The translations under genes were made by a program, and so were the position numbers. Shown here one piece after another: positions 41,376-50,395 of a stretch of 64,000 nucleotides of DNA (its first letter is position 1; each line of letters opens with the position of its first letter). Origin of the DNA: Acidobacteriaceae bacterium (GTDB lineage: Bacteria > Acidobacteriota > Terriglobia > Terriglobales > Acidobacteriaceae). Under the pieces are notes generated by a model, which saw nothing but the letters and a program-made list of their open reading frames with translations, was not told the DNA's origin and did not search any database. The stretch is from the NCBI GenBank assembly GCA_030041045.1, contig JASHOQ010000123.1:1-64000 (forward strand), written 5' to 3'.

Positions 41376-43055
41376 ATGGAGGCGCCAGGGAAAAAAATGC
41401 ATTCGATTGCGCAGCTCGCCTGTGCGGGAGTTCTTGCAGCATGCGTGGCGGTTCCGGGCGTGTGTCACGCGCAGCAGACGCGCGCGGATGCGGAGAAGGA
41501 TCCGGTGCTGAAAGCGATGCTCGAAGAGCTCGACCGCAGCATGAGCCAACTGCAATTGCCGGGATTCGCGAAGCCGTTCTTCATCCAGTACCGCATCGAG
41601 GAAGTGGACGAGTTCGAGACCAAGGCGGAGTATGGCGCGAGCGAAGGCTCGTCGCGCAACCGCGACCGCGTGGCGCGGGTGACGGTGCGCATGGGCGACT
41701 ACAAGACCGACAGCTCGGGCGATCGCGGGGATGGGTCGCTGGAGCTGGCGGGGCTGGACGACGATCCGATTGCGCTCAGGTCCGCGCTGTGGAATGCGAC
41801 CGACGAGGCTTACAAAGCCGCGCTGGCCGCATATGCACAGAAGCAGGCGGAGCTCAAACAGGTGCAGACGCCGCCCCAGGCCGACGACTTCAGCCATGAG
41901 AAGCCGCTGATCTCATTGACGGAGGCGGCGCGGCTGGTGGTGGACGAGAACGCGTGGACGGAGCGCGTGGCGCGGGCGAGCGGATTGTATGGCACGGATG
42001 CGACGGTGAAGGCGGATGCCGGAATCGTGCAATACTCGACGGCGAGTTTTCGCGGACGGGCGAAGACCACCTGGCTGGTGGACAGCGAAGGCACGATTGT
42101 GCGCAAGACCGCGACCGCGTTTGACGAGACCTTTGGCGTGGGCACGCAGGCCGGCGACGGGATGCGGCTCGACCGGTCGTTCGCCTCGGCGGGACCGGCG
42201 CTCAAGGATCTCGACTCCGAGCAGAACTTTAATCAGCATGCGGTGGAGGAGATTGCTTCCCTGAGCGCGCTGCGCAAAGCGCCGGTGGTGGAGGAAGAGT
42301 ATCACGGGCCGCTGCTGTTGAGCGCGGATGCGGGCGCCGACACGATGCGGTCTCTGCTGGACGGTGCGGTGACGGCCACGCGGCCCAAGCTGGGAACCGA
42401 GGCGCGGACAAACGGCGCGTTTGCCTCGAGCTACCAGGCGCGCGTGCTGCCGGAGTTTATGGATGTGGTGGACGACCCGGGGTTGAAGAGCTACGACGGC
42501 AACGGCCTGCTGGGCGCCTACGACGTGGACGACGAGGGCGTACCGGCGCAGGCGGTGCAGCTGATTAAGGATGGCAAGCTCGAGAATTACCTCATTGGCC
42601 GGCAGCCGGTGAAAGATTTTCCGCAATCGAACGGACACGGGCGCGCGGGCATGACGGGTGCGCCGAGGCCGATGATCGGCGTTTTGAAGATCACGGCGCA
42701 GAATGGGCTCAGCGACGAGGAACTGAACCAGAAGCTGCTGGCCATGGCGAAAGAGCGCGATCTCAAGAGCGTGTATTCCGTGCAAACGCTCGGCGGCGCG
42801 CTCAACCCCCGGCTGCTCTACCGCGTGAGCGCGGATGGAACACGCGAGCTGGTGCGCGGGGCGGTGCTCGACGACGTGGACCAGCGGGCGCTGCGCACCA
42901 GCGTGGAAGCCGCGGGCAAGACGCTGTGGGTGGCGAATTACTTTGGCGACGTGCCGCAAACGGTGCTGGCGCCGTCCTTGCTGCTGGAGGATGCGACCGT
43001 GCGCCGGGCGAACGAGAAGAACGAGAAGCTGCCGTTTTATCCGCCGCCGGAGTAA
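41376..43055 (+). CDS. Exported TldE/PmbA-like protein lacking the zinc motif
   Basis: 559 residues from ATG 41376, or 552 from ATG 41397 (MHSIAQLACAGVLAACVAVPGVCHA, signal peptide). The fold follows TldD/TldE, e.g. DPVLKAMLEELDRSMSQLQL, VQYSTASFRGRAKTTWLVDSEG, and GAYDVDDEGVPAQAVQLIKDGKLENYLIG, but no HExxxH occurs; the matching region reads LLLSADAGADTMRSLLDG. It is probably the non-catalytic partner of the exported TldD-like protein just upstream, mirroring cytoplasmic TldD/TldE. The gap between them is filled with a heptamer array. Confidence 0.88.
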   Translation: MEAPGKKMHSIAQLACAGVLAACVAVPGVCHAQQTRADAEKDPVLKAMLEELDRSMSQLQLPGFAKPFFIQYRIEEVDEFETKAEYGASEGSSRNRDRVARVTVRMGDYKTDSSGDRGDGSLELAGLDDDPIALRSALWNATDEAYKAALAAYAQKQAELKQVQTPPQADDFSHEKPLISLTEAARLVVDENAWTERVARASGLYGTDATVKADAGIVQYSTASFRGRAKTTWLVDSEGTIVRKTATAFDETFGVGTQAGDGMRLDRSFASAGPALKDLDSEQNFNQHAVEEIASLSALRKAPVVEEEYHGPLLLSADAGADTMRSLLDGAVTATRPKLGTEARTNGAFASSYQARVLPEFMDVVDDPGLKSYDGNGLLGAYDVDDEGVPAQAVQLIKDGKLENYLIGRQPVKDFPQSNGHGRAGMTGAPRPMIGVLKITAQNGLSDEELNQKLLAMAKERDLKSVYSVQTLGGALNPRLLYRVSADGTRELVRGAVLDDVDQRALRTSVEAAGKTLWVANYFGDVPQTVLAPSLLLEDATVRRANEKNEKLPFYPPPE

Positions 43056-43057
43056 AG

Positions 43058-43121
43058 CAGGGAACAAGGGACCGAGGGAACGAGGGACCAGGGAACAGGG
43101 AACAGGGGTCAGGGATCAGAG
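43058..43121 (+). repeat. Heptamer array after the exported tldE-like gene
   Basis: GGGAACAAGGGACCGAGGGAAC, GAGGGACCA, GGGAACA, GGGAACA, GGGGTCA, GGGATCA: about eight units starting 3 nt after the stop codon. G-rich on the sense strand; it separates this gene from a convergent GNAT gene. Confidence 0.85.
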
Positions 43122-43136
43122 ACACGCACGGGTCGC

Positions 43137-43643
43137 TCAGAGCTCCTTGCTCATCACAATGCAGTGGCATGCGAAGCCGTCTTTGAGCTTCTGGTCGGGC
43201 TTGAAGGGGAGGGTTCCCGTCTCAACAAAACCAAAGCGCCGATAGATGGGCAGCAGCTCCGGACGCAGGCTGAGCACGGTGATGTCCACGCCCACGCAGC
43301 CTTGGCGCTTGAGCCAGGCCTCGGCCTCTCGCATCATCCGGCGGCTGAGACTTCTGCCTTGCCAGGCCGGAGCTACGGCGAGCATGCCGAGATAGCCGCG
43401 CTGGCCCATATCCGGCTTGTCCGTATCCCGCTTCTCAAGGTAGACACAAGCCACAAACTCTCCGTCGCTACGCCCGGCCAGCAGGATGGTGCCCTTCTTC
43501 ATCTGCTCGGCCAGGCGTACGGCGTCGGTCCTGGTTCCTTCGATGAACGACTCGACCACAAACGCCGCATTGATCAGCTCGACCAGCCGCGCCAGGTCTG
43601 CCTCAACGGCCACCCGGAACCGCAGGTCTTCATCGCCGGCCAC
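43137..43643 (-). CDS. GNAT family N-acetyltransferase
   Basis: 168 residues from GTG 43643, which has GAGG upstream and lies 3 nt after the stop of the DUF1761 gene. The acetyl-CoA loop is VAPAWQGRSLSRRMMREAEAWL; LLPIYRRFGFVETGTLPF is the typical GNAT C-terminal motif. The substrate is unknown. Close spacing indicates co-transcription with the membrane protein upstream. Confidence 0.88.
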   Translation of the reverse strand: MAGDEDLRFRVAVEADLARLVELINAAFVVESFIEGTRTDAVRLAEQMKKGTILLAGRSDGEFVACVYLEKRDTDKPDMGQRGYLGMLAVAPAWQGRSLSRRMMREAEAWLKRQGCVGVDITVLSLRPELLPIYRRFGFVETGTLPFKPDQKLKDGFACHCIVMSKEL

Positions 43644-43645
43644 GC

Positions 43646-44074
43646 TTACCTCTTCTCCCAGGCGCCAACGATGGCGCCCATGAGCATCATGCTGATGAGC
43701 CAGAAGCCGGCGTTGATGGAGAAGATGGCGTAGCTGCGGACTTCGAAGACGTACTCGGTGGCCAGGGTAGAGAGCACGCAGCCGGCCCAGAGGGCGGCGG
43801 CGATTTTGAGGCCGCGCCAAGCGGTTTGCGCGCCCGTGAGCTGGGTGAACGCGGAAATGGTTGCGGCCAGGAGAGCGGCTGCGACTACGGCCGTGCCGCA
43901 TTGCAGCCAGAGGCTCACGCCGGTCGATTCCAGCCATTGCCTGTTGTGGCCGATTCCCTTGAGCCAGGCATTCAGGAAAAACGAGTACCAGGCCGCCTCA
44001 AAGAGAAAACTGGCGATGGCGGCAACGAGGATGGCAACGTAGTTCTGTTGCACGCGGGGCGGGCCGGCTGCCAT
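43646..44074 (-). CDS. DUF1761 family membrane protein
   Basis: 142 residues from ATG 44074, which is preceded by AAGGAGA. Four hydrophobic helices are visible (VAILVAAIASFLFEAAWYSFFL; GTAVVAAALLAATISAFTQL; GLKIAAALWAGCVLSTLATEYVF split; AGFWLISMMLMGAIVGAW). This is the DUF1761 pattern, function unknown. It precedes a GNAT gene by 2 nt. Confidence 0.85.
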   Translation of the reverse strand: MAAGPPRVQQNYVAILVAAIASFLFEAAWYSFFLNAWLKGIGHNRQWLESTGVSLWLQCGTAVVAAALLAATISAFTQLTGAQTAWRGLKIAAALWAGCVLSTLATEYVFEVRSYAIFSINAGFWLISMMLMGAIVGAWEKR

Positions 44075-44174
44075 GGCGTTCTCCTTTCGACACTGAGTGT
44101 TCAGGCTGGCGAAATTGTACGGCATGGGCGGAGGTTGGCCGATCGGGGCTCGTGCGATCCCGCCTTCAATGCTC

Positions 44175-44222
44175 AGTCACCCCGCGGACCGACAGAGCAT
44201 CCGTGGGGTTCCGGCCTTCGCG
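44175..44222. repeat. Family A-like hairpin
   Basis: TCACCCCGCGGACCGACAGAGCATCCGTGGGGTTCCGG: stem CCCCGCGGA / TCCGTGGGG with a mismatch. It resembles the 14169 and 2413 elements and lies between the GH105 gene end and the DUF1761 gene start. Confidence 0.6.
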
Positions 44223-44256
44223 CTTGGAATGGGATGGCCATTCTCGCGCTCAAAAG

Positions 44257-45426
44257 CTACTTCACGCCGCGATAAATCTCCGAGCCCGCGAGGAGATATG
44301 CACCCACGCCGTAGACGTAGCTTGACGTTTCTGTATATGCGCTGGGTGCGGCGCCGACGGGTTGGATGGAGCCGAGGCGGCCGTCGGCGTAGACGTGCGT
44401 GAGCAGGCCGGCCCAGGCCTTTTCGACGGCCGGCCAATAGGTCCTGCGGTCGAGAATGCCTTCATTCACGCCGTAGGCGAGCGCGTAAGTGATGAAGGCG
44501 CTGCCGGAGATTTCAGGCAGCGGATACGCATCGGGATCGAGGAGGCCGGGGCGCCAGAGGCCGTCCGCTCCCTGGATGGAGAGCATTTCTGCGGCCATGT
44601 CGCGGAGCAGCGCAATGAATTTGGGGCGCAGGGGTGAGTTGGCGGGGAGTTCCGTGAGCACGCGGACCGTGCCGGCCATGACCCAGCCATTGCCGCGCGA
44701 CCAGAAGAGCGGCTGACCGTTTTTTTCTTGCTTCGAGAGATAGCTTGCGTCGCGGAAATACAAGTGCTTCGAAGGATCGTAGAGAAGCTTCGTGGTGATG
44801 TCCCACTCGCGGTCCATGAAGTCGAGGTACTTGGTGTCGCCGGTGGCCGCGTACATCTCGGCGTAAACGGGCGGAGCCATGAAGAGCGCGTCGCACCACC
44901 ACCACAATGGTTTCTTTGGATCGGTGGGGTCGGGCGCGGCCATTTGCTCGTCGAGGCGCGCCATCAAGGGCTCGATCATCTTGTGGTCCTGGTGGATCTT
45001 GTAGAGCTCAAGATAGGTCTGGCCGATGGCCTGATCGTCGGCGTGCATCACGCGTGGGCCCGGCTGCCAGTCGAGGCGCTCGCTCACGTTCATCATGGCC
45101 TGCTGGTATTTGTTGCCGGCAACTTGTCCCGGGATGGCGAGGAAGCCGGTGTAGAGCGCGGCCCAGGTCCAGTCGACTTGCGCCTGCTGGGGAAGGCGGG
45201 CGAGTTGCCAATCGGCGACGAGCTTGATGGCTTTGGCCAGGTCGCGGTGGGAGAGCTTGGGTGCAAGATGGGCGGGAGGTCCGGCCGTGGCGGGTGTGTC
45301 GCCCGGAGGCGCGACGGGGGCGCGCTGGGCGAGGGCGGATGGCGTTGCCAACGGGAGAAAAGCGAGAACGCACGCAGCCAACGAAACGGCGCAACGAATG
45401 CGGGAAGACGATTTTTCGGTATGCAT
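44257..45426 (-). CDS. Exported GH105/GH88-type unsaturated glycan hydrolase
   Basis: 389 residues from ATG 45426 (MHTEKSSSRIR), which places a signal peptide at the N terminus (CAVSLAACVLAFLPLATPSALA). The (alpha/alpha)6-barrel signatures of YteR-like unsaturated rhamnogalacturonyl hydrolases are present: WQPGPRVMHADDQAIGQTYLELY (catalytic Asp of HADD), WWWCDALFMAPPVYAEMYAATGD, LFWSRGNGWVMAGTVRVL. The enzyme removes the unsaturated uronic acid left by polysaccharide lyases, pointing to pectin or similar polymer use in the periplasm. It stands alone here. Confidence 0.93.
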   Translation of the reverse strand: MHTEKSSSRIRCAVSLAACVLAFLPLATPSALAQRAPVAPPGDTPATAGPPAHLAPKLSHRDLAKAIKLVADWQLARLPQQAQVDWTWAALYTGFLAIPGQVAGNKYQQAMMNVSERLDWQPGPRVMHADDQAIGQTYLELYKIHQDHKMIEPLMARLDEQMAAPDPTDPKKPLWWWCDALFMAPPVYAEMYAATGDTKYLDFMDREWDITTKLLYDPSKHLYFRDASYLSKQEKNGQPLFWSRGNGWVMAGTVRVLTELPANSPLRPKFIALLRDMAAEMLSIQGADGLWRPGLLDPDAYPLPEISGSAFITYALAYGVNEGILDRRTYWPAVEKAWAGLLTHVYADGRLGSIQPVGAAPSAYTETSSYVYGVGAYLLAGSEIYRGVK

Positions 45427-45517
45427 GAAGAGCGCCGGCGCGCGGCGCGTACAAACGGAAAGGTATTGTGCGTGCGGGGAGGGTGTCAAGGCGGAGGGCT
45501 GGCCTTGGCGTCACTAG

Positions 45518-45630
45518 AGCGGTTCCACAGTACATGTAGCCATATTTCACAGTTGCGGAAGGTGGCTTTTTCTCGGTGAAAAAGCCACTTAGCATCTGCG
45601 GCTTCGGGATACAGCAACTGTGAAACCGCT
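45518..45630. mobile_element. MITE-like element type 2 (113 bp)
   Basis: Terminal inverted repeats AGCGGTTCCACAGT / AACTGTGAAACCGCT (one mismatch) with TA one base outside each end. An internal hairpin AAGGTGGCTTTTTC / GAAAAAGCCACTT is present. The right subterminal part, CTTCGGGATACAGC, resembles that of type 1 (CTTCGGGATATAGC), which suggests a shared origin or shared transposase. Confidence 0.75.
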
Positions 45631-45689
45631 GTAAGTGCGGAACAATGGTTTTTGACCCCCCTTGGAAAAAGATTCTTGGCCAGGCGCTT

Positions 45690-45825
45690 CTTACGCCCGC
45701 GTTCGCGGGCTGGGCGTCAATCGATCTGCTCTACCCCAGGCTTTCGCCTGGGGCTACCTTCCGTCGCCCGCTGAAGCGGGCTTCTGGCAAATTTGCTCGC
45801 CGGCTGAAGCGGGCTTGGCAGAGGT
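45690..45825. repeat. Cluster of short perfect palindromes
   Basis: GCCCGCGTTCGCGGGC (45695-45710), CCCCAGGCTTTCGCCTGGGG (45734-45753), GCCCGCTGAAGCGGGC (45766-45781) and CGGCTGAAGCGGGC (about 45800). These are REP-like palindromes inside a 600-bp gap (45427-46032) without genes, between the two MITE-like elements. Confidence 0.75.
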
Positions 45826-45922
45826 CTCGTCCGCGGGAAATCGAGTTGGCGGGAAAAGTTATTTCAGAGCTGCATGCGCGAGCTGTCGTCTACGACGTAG
45901 CCGGTGTGAGATTGCGCTTATG

Positions 45923-46031
45923 GCATTTTCTGAGTTACTGTGTCCTTTTCGTTCCTTCGCAAGGTCGCCGCTCCCTGTTGGTCGCGTCGACTCTGCTTTC
46001 CGTCTTCGGGAAATAGCTACTCAGAAAATGC
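45923..46031. mobile_element. MITE-like element type 1, copy 3 (109 bp)
   Basis: Ends and interior match copy 1 nearly base for base. It stops one base before the stop codon of the TonB receptor gene (46033). Confidence 0.88.
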
Positions 46032-46032
46032 T

Positions 46033-49000
46033 TTAGAACTGCATGCGCAGGCCGACCTCGATCTGGCGCTCGCGATAAAAATCGGTGGCGTTGATGTTGA
46101 GCGGCTTGCCGAAGGCGGTGGTGTTGGGCTCGAGGCCGGTGAGGAAGTTGAGCGTGGGAACGGAGGTTTCGCTGCCGGGCTCGAGATAGTAGCCGGTGGT
46201 TTCGATCTCGGTGACGTTCTGGTGGTTGAAGAGGTTGAAGCTTTCAGCCATTAGTTCGAGGGAACGCATGTGCCCCAGGCCGAAGCGCTTTCCCAGGCGG
46301 AGGTCGGCCTTCCATGTATGGGGATAGCGGAAGGTGTTGCGGCCGATGCTGTAGGAACGGCCGTCGCTGCCCATGCCGTAGACACGGTTGTCGCCGCCGG
46401 AGCCGTTCATGCCGGGCGCGAGGCCCACGATGGCGGCGCCGGTCGACTGGTCGAATTCCTCCGCGAGCGAGCCGGAGGTGCGCATGGTGTAGGGAAGGCC
46501 GCTACGGAATTGACCGACGCCGGAGAGCATCCAGCCGTTGGCCAAGCGGCCGGCGAGCCCCGAGAGTTTCCAGGGCGATTGGTAGATGACCATGGCCGCG
46601 GCGGAATGGCGCACGTCGAGGTCGCTGGTTCCGTATTCGAGGTTGAAGTCGCGCGGATCGAGGACATCGCTGCCGGCGACAAGGGTGGTCTCATTGGGAT
46701 TCCAGTCCATGGCATGCGCGTACGTGTAATGGGCGTGGAAGGTGAGGCCGCGGCGGCCGTAGCGCGTGAGCTTGACCATGGCGGCTTCATAGGTGGAGTT
46801 GGCGCGGGAAAAGATTTCGCTGATCTGCTGGTAGTCAGGGTTGAGCCGGCCGGCGGTGCCTGTGGGCGTGGGCCAGGAAGCGTAGAAGGGTACGGTGATT
46901 TGCGCGGCCTTGATGGGACCGGCGCCGGTTCCGTCGACGACGCCGTAAGTGATGGAGCCGGGATTGACGGTGGGGTCAAAGTTGGTATCGATGGAGACGG
47001 GCAGGCGGCGCGCGAAACTGGCGAGAGCGGCGGCGGTGACGAGGATGTGCGCGGGCAGGTTGGATTCGATGGAGGCAACGGCCTGGTGGACTTCAGGATT
47101 GCGGAAGGTGGGCGCGAACTCGACCGCGCCGGGCTTGACCACGCTGGCCGGCGGACCGGCGAAGACGTAAGGGAATGGCGGCGAGCCGCCGGCGCAGAAC
47201 TGGCAGTCGTCGGTGGGGCGCAGGAAGTAGCTCAAATCGCCCTTGGGCGAGCCGGTCTGGGTTAGCGCGGTTTCGAGGGTCGCATTCTGGGTGCGGCCGT
47301 AATACATGCCGTAGCCGAGACGCAGAACCGGCCAGCGGCTCTCCGGGCTTCCCAAGGCGAGCGAGAAGCGCGGACCCCAGTTGTTGCCCGGGCTGGGGAG
47401 ATGCCCGGTGAGGGGAAGCTCGGGATTGGCCAGGGCGGCGAGCGGCGGCGGCAACTGTTCGCGATCCCAGCGCAGGCCGGCGGAGAAAACCGCGGCCTTG
47501 CCCGTCTGCCATTGCGTGGTGACAAAGCCCGACCAGTCGCTGGTGCTCAACTGCCAGTTGGTGGGGCCCATGGTTTGCGAGTAGTAAGAGTAGCAGGGCA
47601 TGGCGCCGAGAGTGGTGTCGGTGGCGCCGCAATTGTGCGGGTTCGCGTAATCAAGCGGGTCGGCGAGGCCGAATTCCTCAAAGACCAGCGCGTCGGAGAT
47701 GAAGTCCTCCACCTTGGAGTAGTAGTAGGTGCCGGTCTGGTTGCGGAGCAGGCTGGTCGAGTCCGCATTGTGGTCAACTTCAATGCCGGCTTTGAAGAGC
47801 AGGCGATTGCGCACCCAGTCGAGCGCCTCCTGCGCGTGCCATAGGTGCTCGTCGGGATAGCTGCCCTGGCCGAAGCGCGAGGGATTGCCGATGGTGAAGC
47901 CATAGCGCGAGTCGACGACGATCTGCGGGAGCTGGCCCCAGACGCTGCCCTGGAGAAACGTCTGCTCGAGCGTGGACGGTGTGTCAGGATGCGCGCCGAG
48001 AATGTCGCGTCCGGCGGAGGCCTGCGTGGTGGCAAGAAGGTTCGGCGTGAGGTAGGCTTCCCAGCGGGCGAGGAGCCATTGCTGGCTCGCGTCGCTCGAG
48101 CCGAAGCTGTGATTGCCATAGGTTTTGGAGACGCCGGTCAACCCGCCTCCGGGCGAGTTCCAGTCGGCGCCGATGCCTTCGAGGGTGAAACGATGGCGCT
48201 CAGCGGCCTGCCAGTCGATGCGCGCGAAGCCGACCCATTGCGCGGCACTGCGCGGCGCGGGGCCGAGGAGTCCGGCGAGCGATTCCAGCATGGTTGAGTA
48301 GGCCGTCAGCCCCTGGACCAAGCCTGAGACGCAATCGGATGGCGGCCCCGTGAACCCCAGCCGTGCGCTCAGCGTTACCAGCTGGCAATCTGTCGGCATT
48401 TCAAAAAATCCGGTTGTTTGTGTGCAGGGGCCGATCGTGCATCCGCTCACTGTCTCCAGGAGGTAGGGATGCCTTACCGTGGCCAGTCCCGGATCGTTGC
48501 GGTGATAGCTATCCAGTGCGGCAAACCAAAACAGCTTGTCAGGCCGGATCGGGCTGCCCAGGCCGATGCCCCAGACCGTTTCGTGGTCCGGAGGGGTGTA
48601 GGACTCCGGCTTTCCGTTCAAGCCGTTATCAAAGGTCGGGACGGAGAGCGGAGGTCCAGATGAATTGAAGGTAAGCACGGCGGGCGCGGTCTCCGTTATC
48701 CATTGCGTGAAGGGATTGCGCGCGCCCCAGGTGTTCTGGCGGTCGAAGAGAAAACCCTGGCCGTGGAACTGGGGAGTGCCGCGCGCGGTCTCGATGTTGA
48801 TGCGGCCGCCGGCAGCGGTCGCGCCTTCGGCTTCCACATTGCCGGCGATGGTCTGGACCTCGCGGATGCCGGCTTCGCTCACCGAGAAACCGCGCCCGCC
48901 GGCGAAGGTGCTGCCTTGCGATACGCCAAGGCTGGAGGGCTGCGCGCTGGATTGCGGGTACGAGCCCGAGTCCTGGGTGCGCGGCTCGGCCAGCGCCCCG

Positions 49001-50106
49001 GTTCCGAAGGCGAGGCGGGTGCTGAGGCCGTCCACGGTCACGTCGGCAGACTGCTGGCTTGCGCCGCGGAACGAGGGTTGCGAGGCGCCGGCGGCCGCAG
49101 TGGAGGCGGGCGTGTCCAGCAGGAACTGTTGCCAGTTGCGGCCGGTCGCGGGCAGCGACTGGATTTCCGCCGCGGAGACGGTGGTGGAGACGGCAGGAGC
49201 AGCGGGCGAGGCTTGCTGCGCGGCGGCCAATACCGGTGCGAGCTGCGGAGGATGGGAAAACAGAACCGCTTGCGCTGCTGTGGCAGCAGCCAGGCCCATG
49301 GCGAGAGCGGGAGAAACAGCGGGCGTGGCCGCGCGTAGCGCGGGAGCTATGGAGGACGCTGAGAGCGAGGCGGCTGGGGGCGCGAGAGACGCGACTTGCG
49401 GCACAGGAGCGGGATGCTGCGGCTGCTGCGGCAATGTGGGTGGAGGCATGGCCGGGGGAACGGCGGCGCCGGCAGATGGGACAGGCGATTCCGGCGCGGG
49501 CGATGGCGGTTTGGCGACGCGTGGAGGCGATTCAACCGAGGCCGTCGGCTGCGAGGGCATGGCATTGCTTGCATGCGCAGAAGCGGCCGTCGCTGGGACG
49601 ACGGGAGCGGGTGCGGCAACAACAGGAGGAGGATTCGCGGGTGGTCGAGTTACTGGAGTGGGCGTTTCAGCAGGCGCGGGCGATGGGGTTGCTGGGGTGG
49701 TGGCTTGGGCGAGCACGGGCGCAGAGGATGGAATCTCCAGATCGATCGCCGACTCCACGCGGGATTCATGACCGGAAGAGACTACGATGCCGTCGAGGCT
49801 GCCGCGGCCGAGTTCGGGGCTTTCGGCTTCGAGCGCGTATTCGCCGGCTTGGAGCGAGGCAAAGCGATAGGCGCCGTTTTTCCCCGTGGTGGTGCGCAGC
49901 TCCCGGCCGGTAGCCACGTTGCGCAGGACCACGCTGACACCGGCGAGCGGCGCGGAATGAAGGTTGGTCAAGCGGCCGGCAAGCGAGCCGGTCTGCGCGG
50001 GAGGAGACTGGCTCTTGAGCGGCGTAGACGCGGCGAGAAGCAGCACCGCCGGGCACAGCGCCGCTATGGCGAAGATGCGAATCCGGCTCCGCTCTTGAGG
50101 TCCCAT
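46033..50106 (-). CDS. Oar-like TonB-dependent receptor with carboxypeptidase-regulatory-like domain and long Pro/Ala-rich segment
   Basis: 1357 residues from ATG 50106 (MGPQERSRIRIF); the ATG at 50205 would put 33 unlike residues before the signal peptide. Signal peptide to about 32; carboxypeptidase-regulatory-like domain at about 38-125 (GSLAGRLTNLHSAPLAGVSVVLRN); a low-complexity Pro/Ala-rich region at about 128-310; plug from about 306 (VSAAEIQSLPATGRNWQQFLL); beta-barrel to the end, which finishes with RQIEVGLRMQF, the aromatic terminus needed for outer-membrane assembly. Such proteins move large substrates across the outer membrane using TonB energy. The Pro/Ala segment is unusually long. 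Confidence 0.92.
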   Translation of the reverse strand: MGPQERSRIRIFAIAALCPAVLLLAASTPLKSQSPPAQTGSLAGRLTNLHSAPLAGVSVVLRNVATGRELRTTTGKNGAYRFASLQAGEYALEAESPELGRGSLDGIVVSSGHESRVESAIDLEIPSSAPVLAQATTPATPSPAPAETPTPVTRPPANPPPVVAAPAPVVPATAASAHASNAMPSQPTASVESPPRVAKPPSPAPESPVPSAGAAVPPAMPPPTLPQQPQHPAPVPQVASLAPPAASLSASSIAPALRAATPAVSPALAMGLAAATAAQAVLFSHPPQLAPVLAAAQQASPAAPAVSTTVSAAEIQSLPATGRNWQQFLLDTPASTAAAGASQPSFRGASQQSADVTVDGLSTRLAFGTGALAEPRTQDSGSYPQSSAQPSSLGVSQGSTFAGGRGFSVSEAGIREVQTIAGNVEAEGATAAGGRINIETARGTPQFHGQGFLFDRQNTWGARNPFTQWITETAPAVLTFNSSGPPLSVPTFDNGLNGKPESYTPPDHETVWGIGLGSPIRPDKLFWFAALDSYHRNDPGLATVRHPYLLETVSGCTIGPCTQTTGFFEMPTDCQLVTLSARLGFTGPPSDCVSGLVQGLTAYSTMLESLAGLLGPAPRSAAQWVGFARIDWQAAERHRFTLEGIGADWNSPGGGLTGVSKTYGNHSFGSSDASQQWLLARWEAYLTPNLLATTQASAGRDILGAHPDTPSTLEQTFLQGSVWGQLPQIVVDSRYGFTIGNPSRFGQGSYPDEHLWHAQEALDWVRNRLLFKAGIEVDHNADSTSLLRNQTGTYYYSKVEDFISDALVFEEFGLADPLDYANPHNCGATDTTLGAMPCYSYYSQTMGPTNWQLSTSDWSGFVTTQWQTGKAAVFSAGLRWDREQLPPPLAALANPELPLTGHLPSPGNNWGPRFSLALGSPESRWPVLRLGYGMYYGRTQNATLETALTQTGSPKGDLSYFLRPTDDCQFCAGGSPPFPYVFAGPPASVVKPGAVEFAPTFRNPEVHQAVASIESNLPAHILVTAAALASFARRLPVSIDTNFDPTVNPGSITYGVVDGTGAGPIKAAQITVPFYASWPTPTGTAGRLNPDYQQISEIFSRANSTYEAAMVKLTRYGRRGLTFHAHYTYAHAMDWNPNETTLVAGSDVLDPRDFNLEYGTSDLDVRHSAAAMVIYQSPWKLSGLAGRLANGWMLSGVGQFRSGLPYTMRTSGSLAEEFDQSTGAAIVGLAPGMNGSGGDNRVYGMGSDGRSYSIGRNTFRYPHTWKADLRLGKRFGLGHMRSLELMAESFNLFNHQNVTEIETTGYYLEPGSETSVPTLNFLTGLEPNTTAFGKPLNINATDFYRERQIEVGLRMQF

Positions 50107-50395
50107 CTGCAGCCCGCTTCTCACGCTGAGCGTGAAAACATGCGGCCTTGTGCGCCGGGGGCACGCCCGCGCCGCTGCCTTTAGAGCACGCGCAGAAAGG
50201 CGCATGGAAACTTCGCCCGGTCTACGCAGATACCTTGGGGAGTGTTGGGAAGGATTTTACGCCTGGTCACGTCGCCTGAGGAAAGATTTCTGAGGAATTT
50301 TTAATTGCCTGTGGATGGTGGGCGCGGTCCGCTGGAGCTCCGGGGGCGGTCCCGCTTGGATAAACTGGACGGGCGGCGAGCGAATTGGGCGGGCG

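Noticed and set aside
45690-45825. Palindrome cluster as an att site or resolution site
   Set aside because: No recombinase gene is near, and similar GC-rich palindromes occur at 3531-3665; they fit REP-like repeats better.
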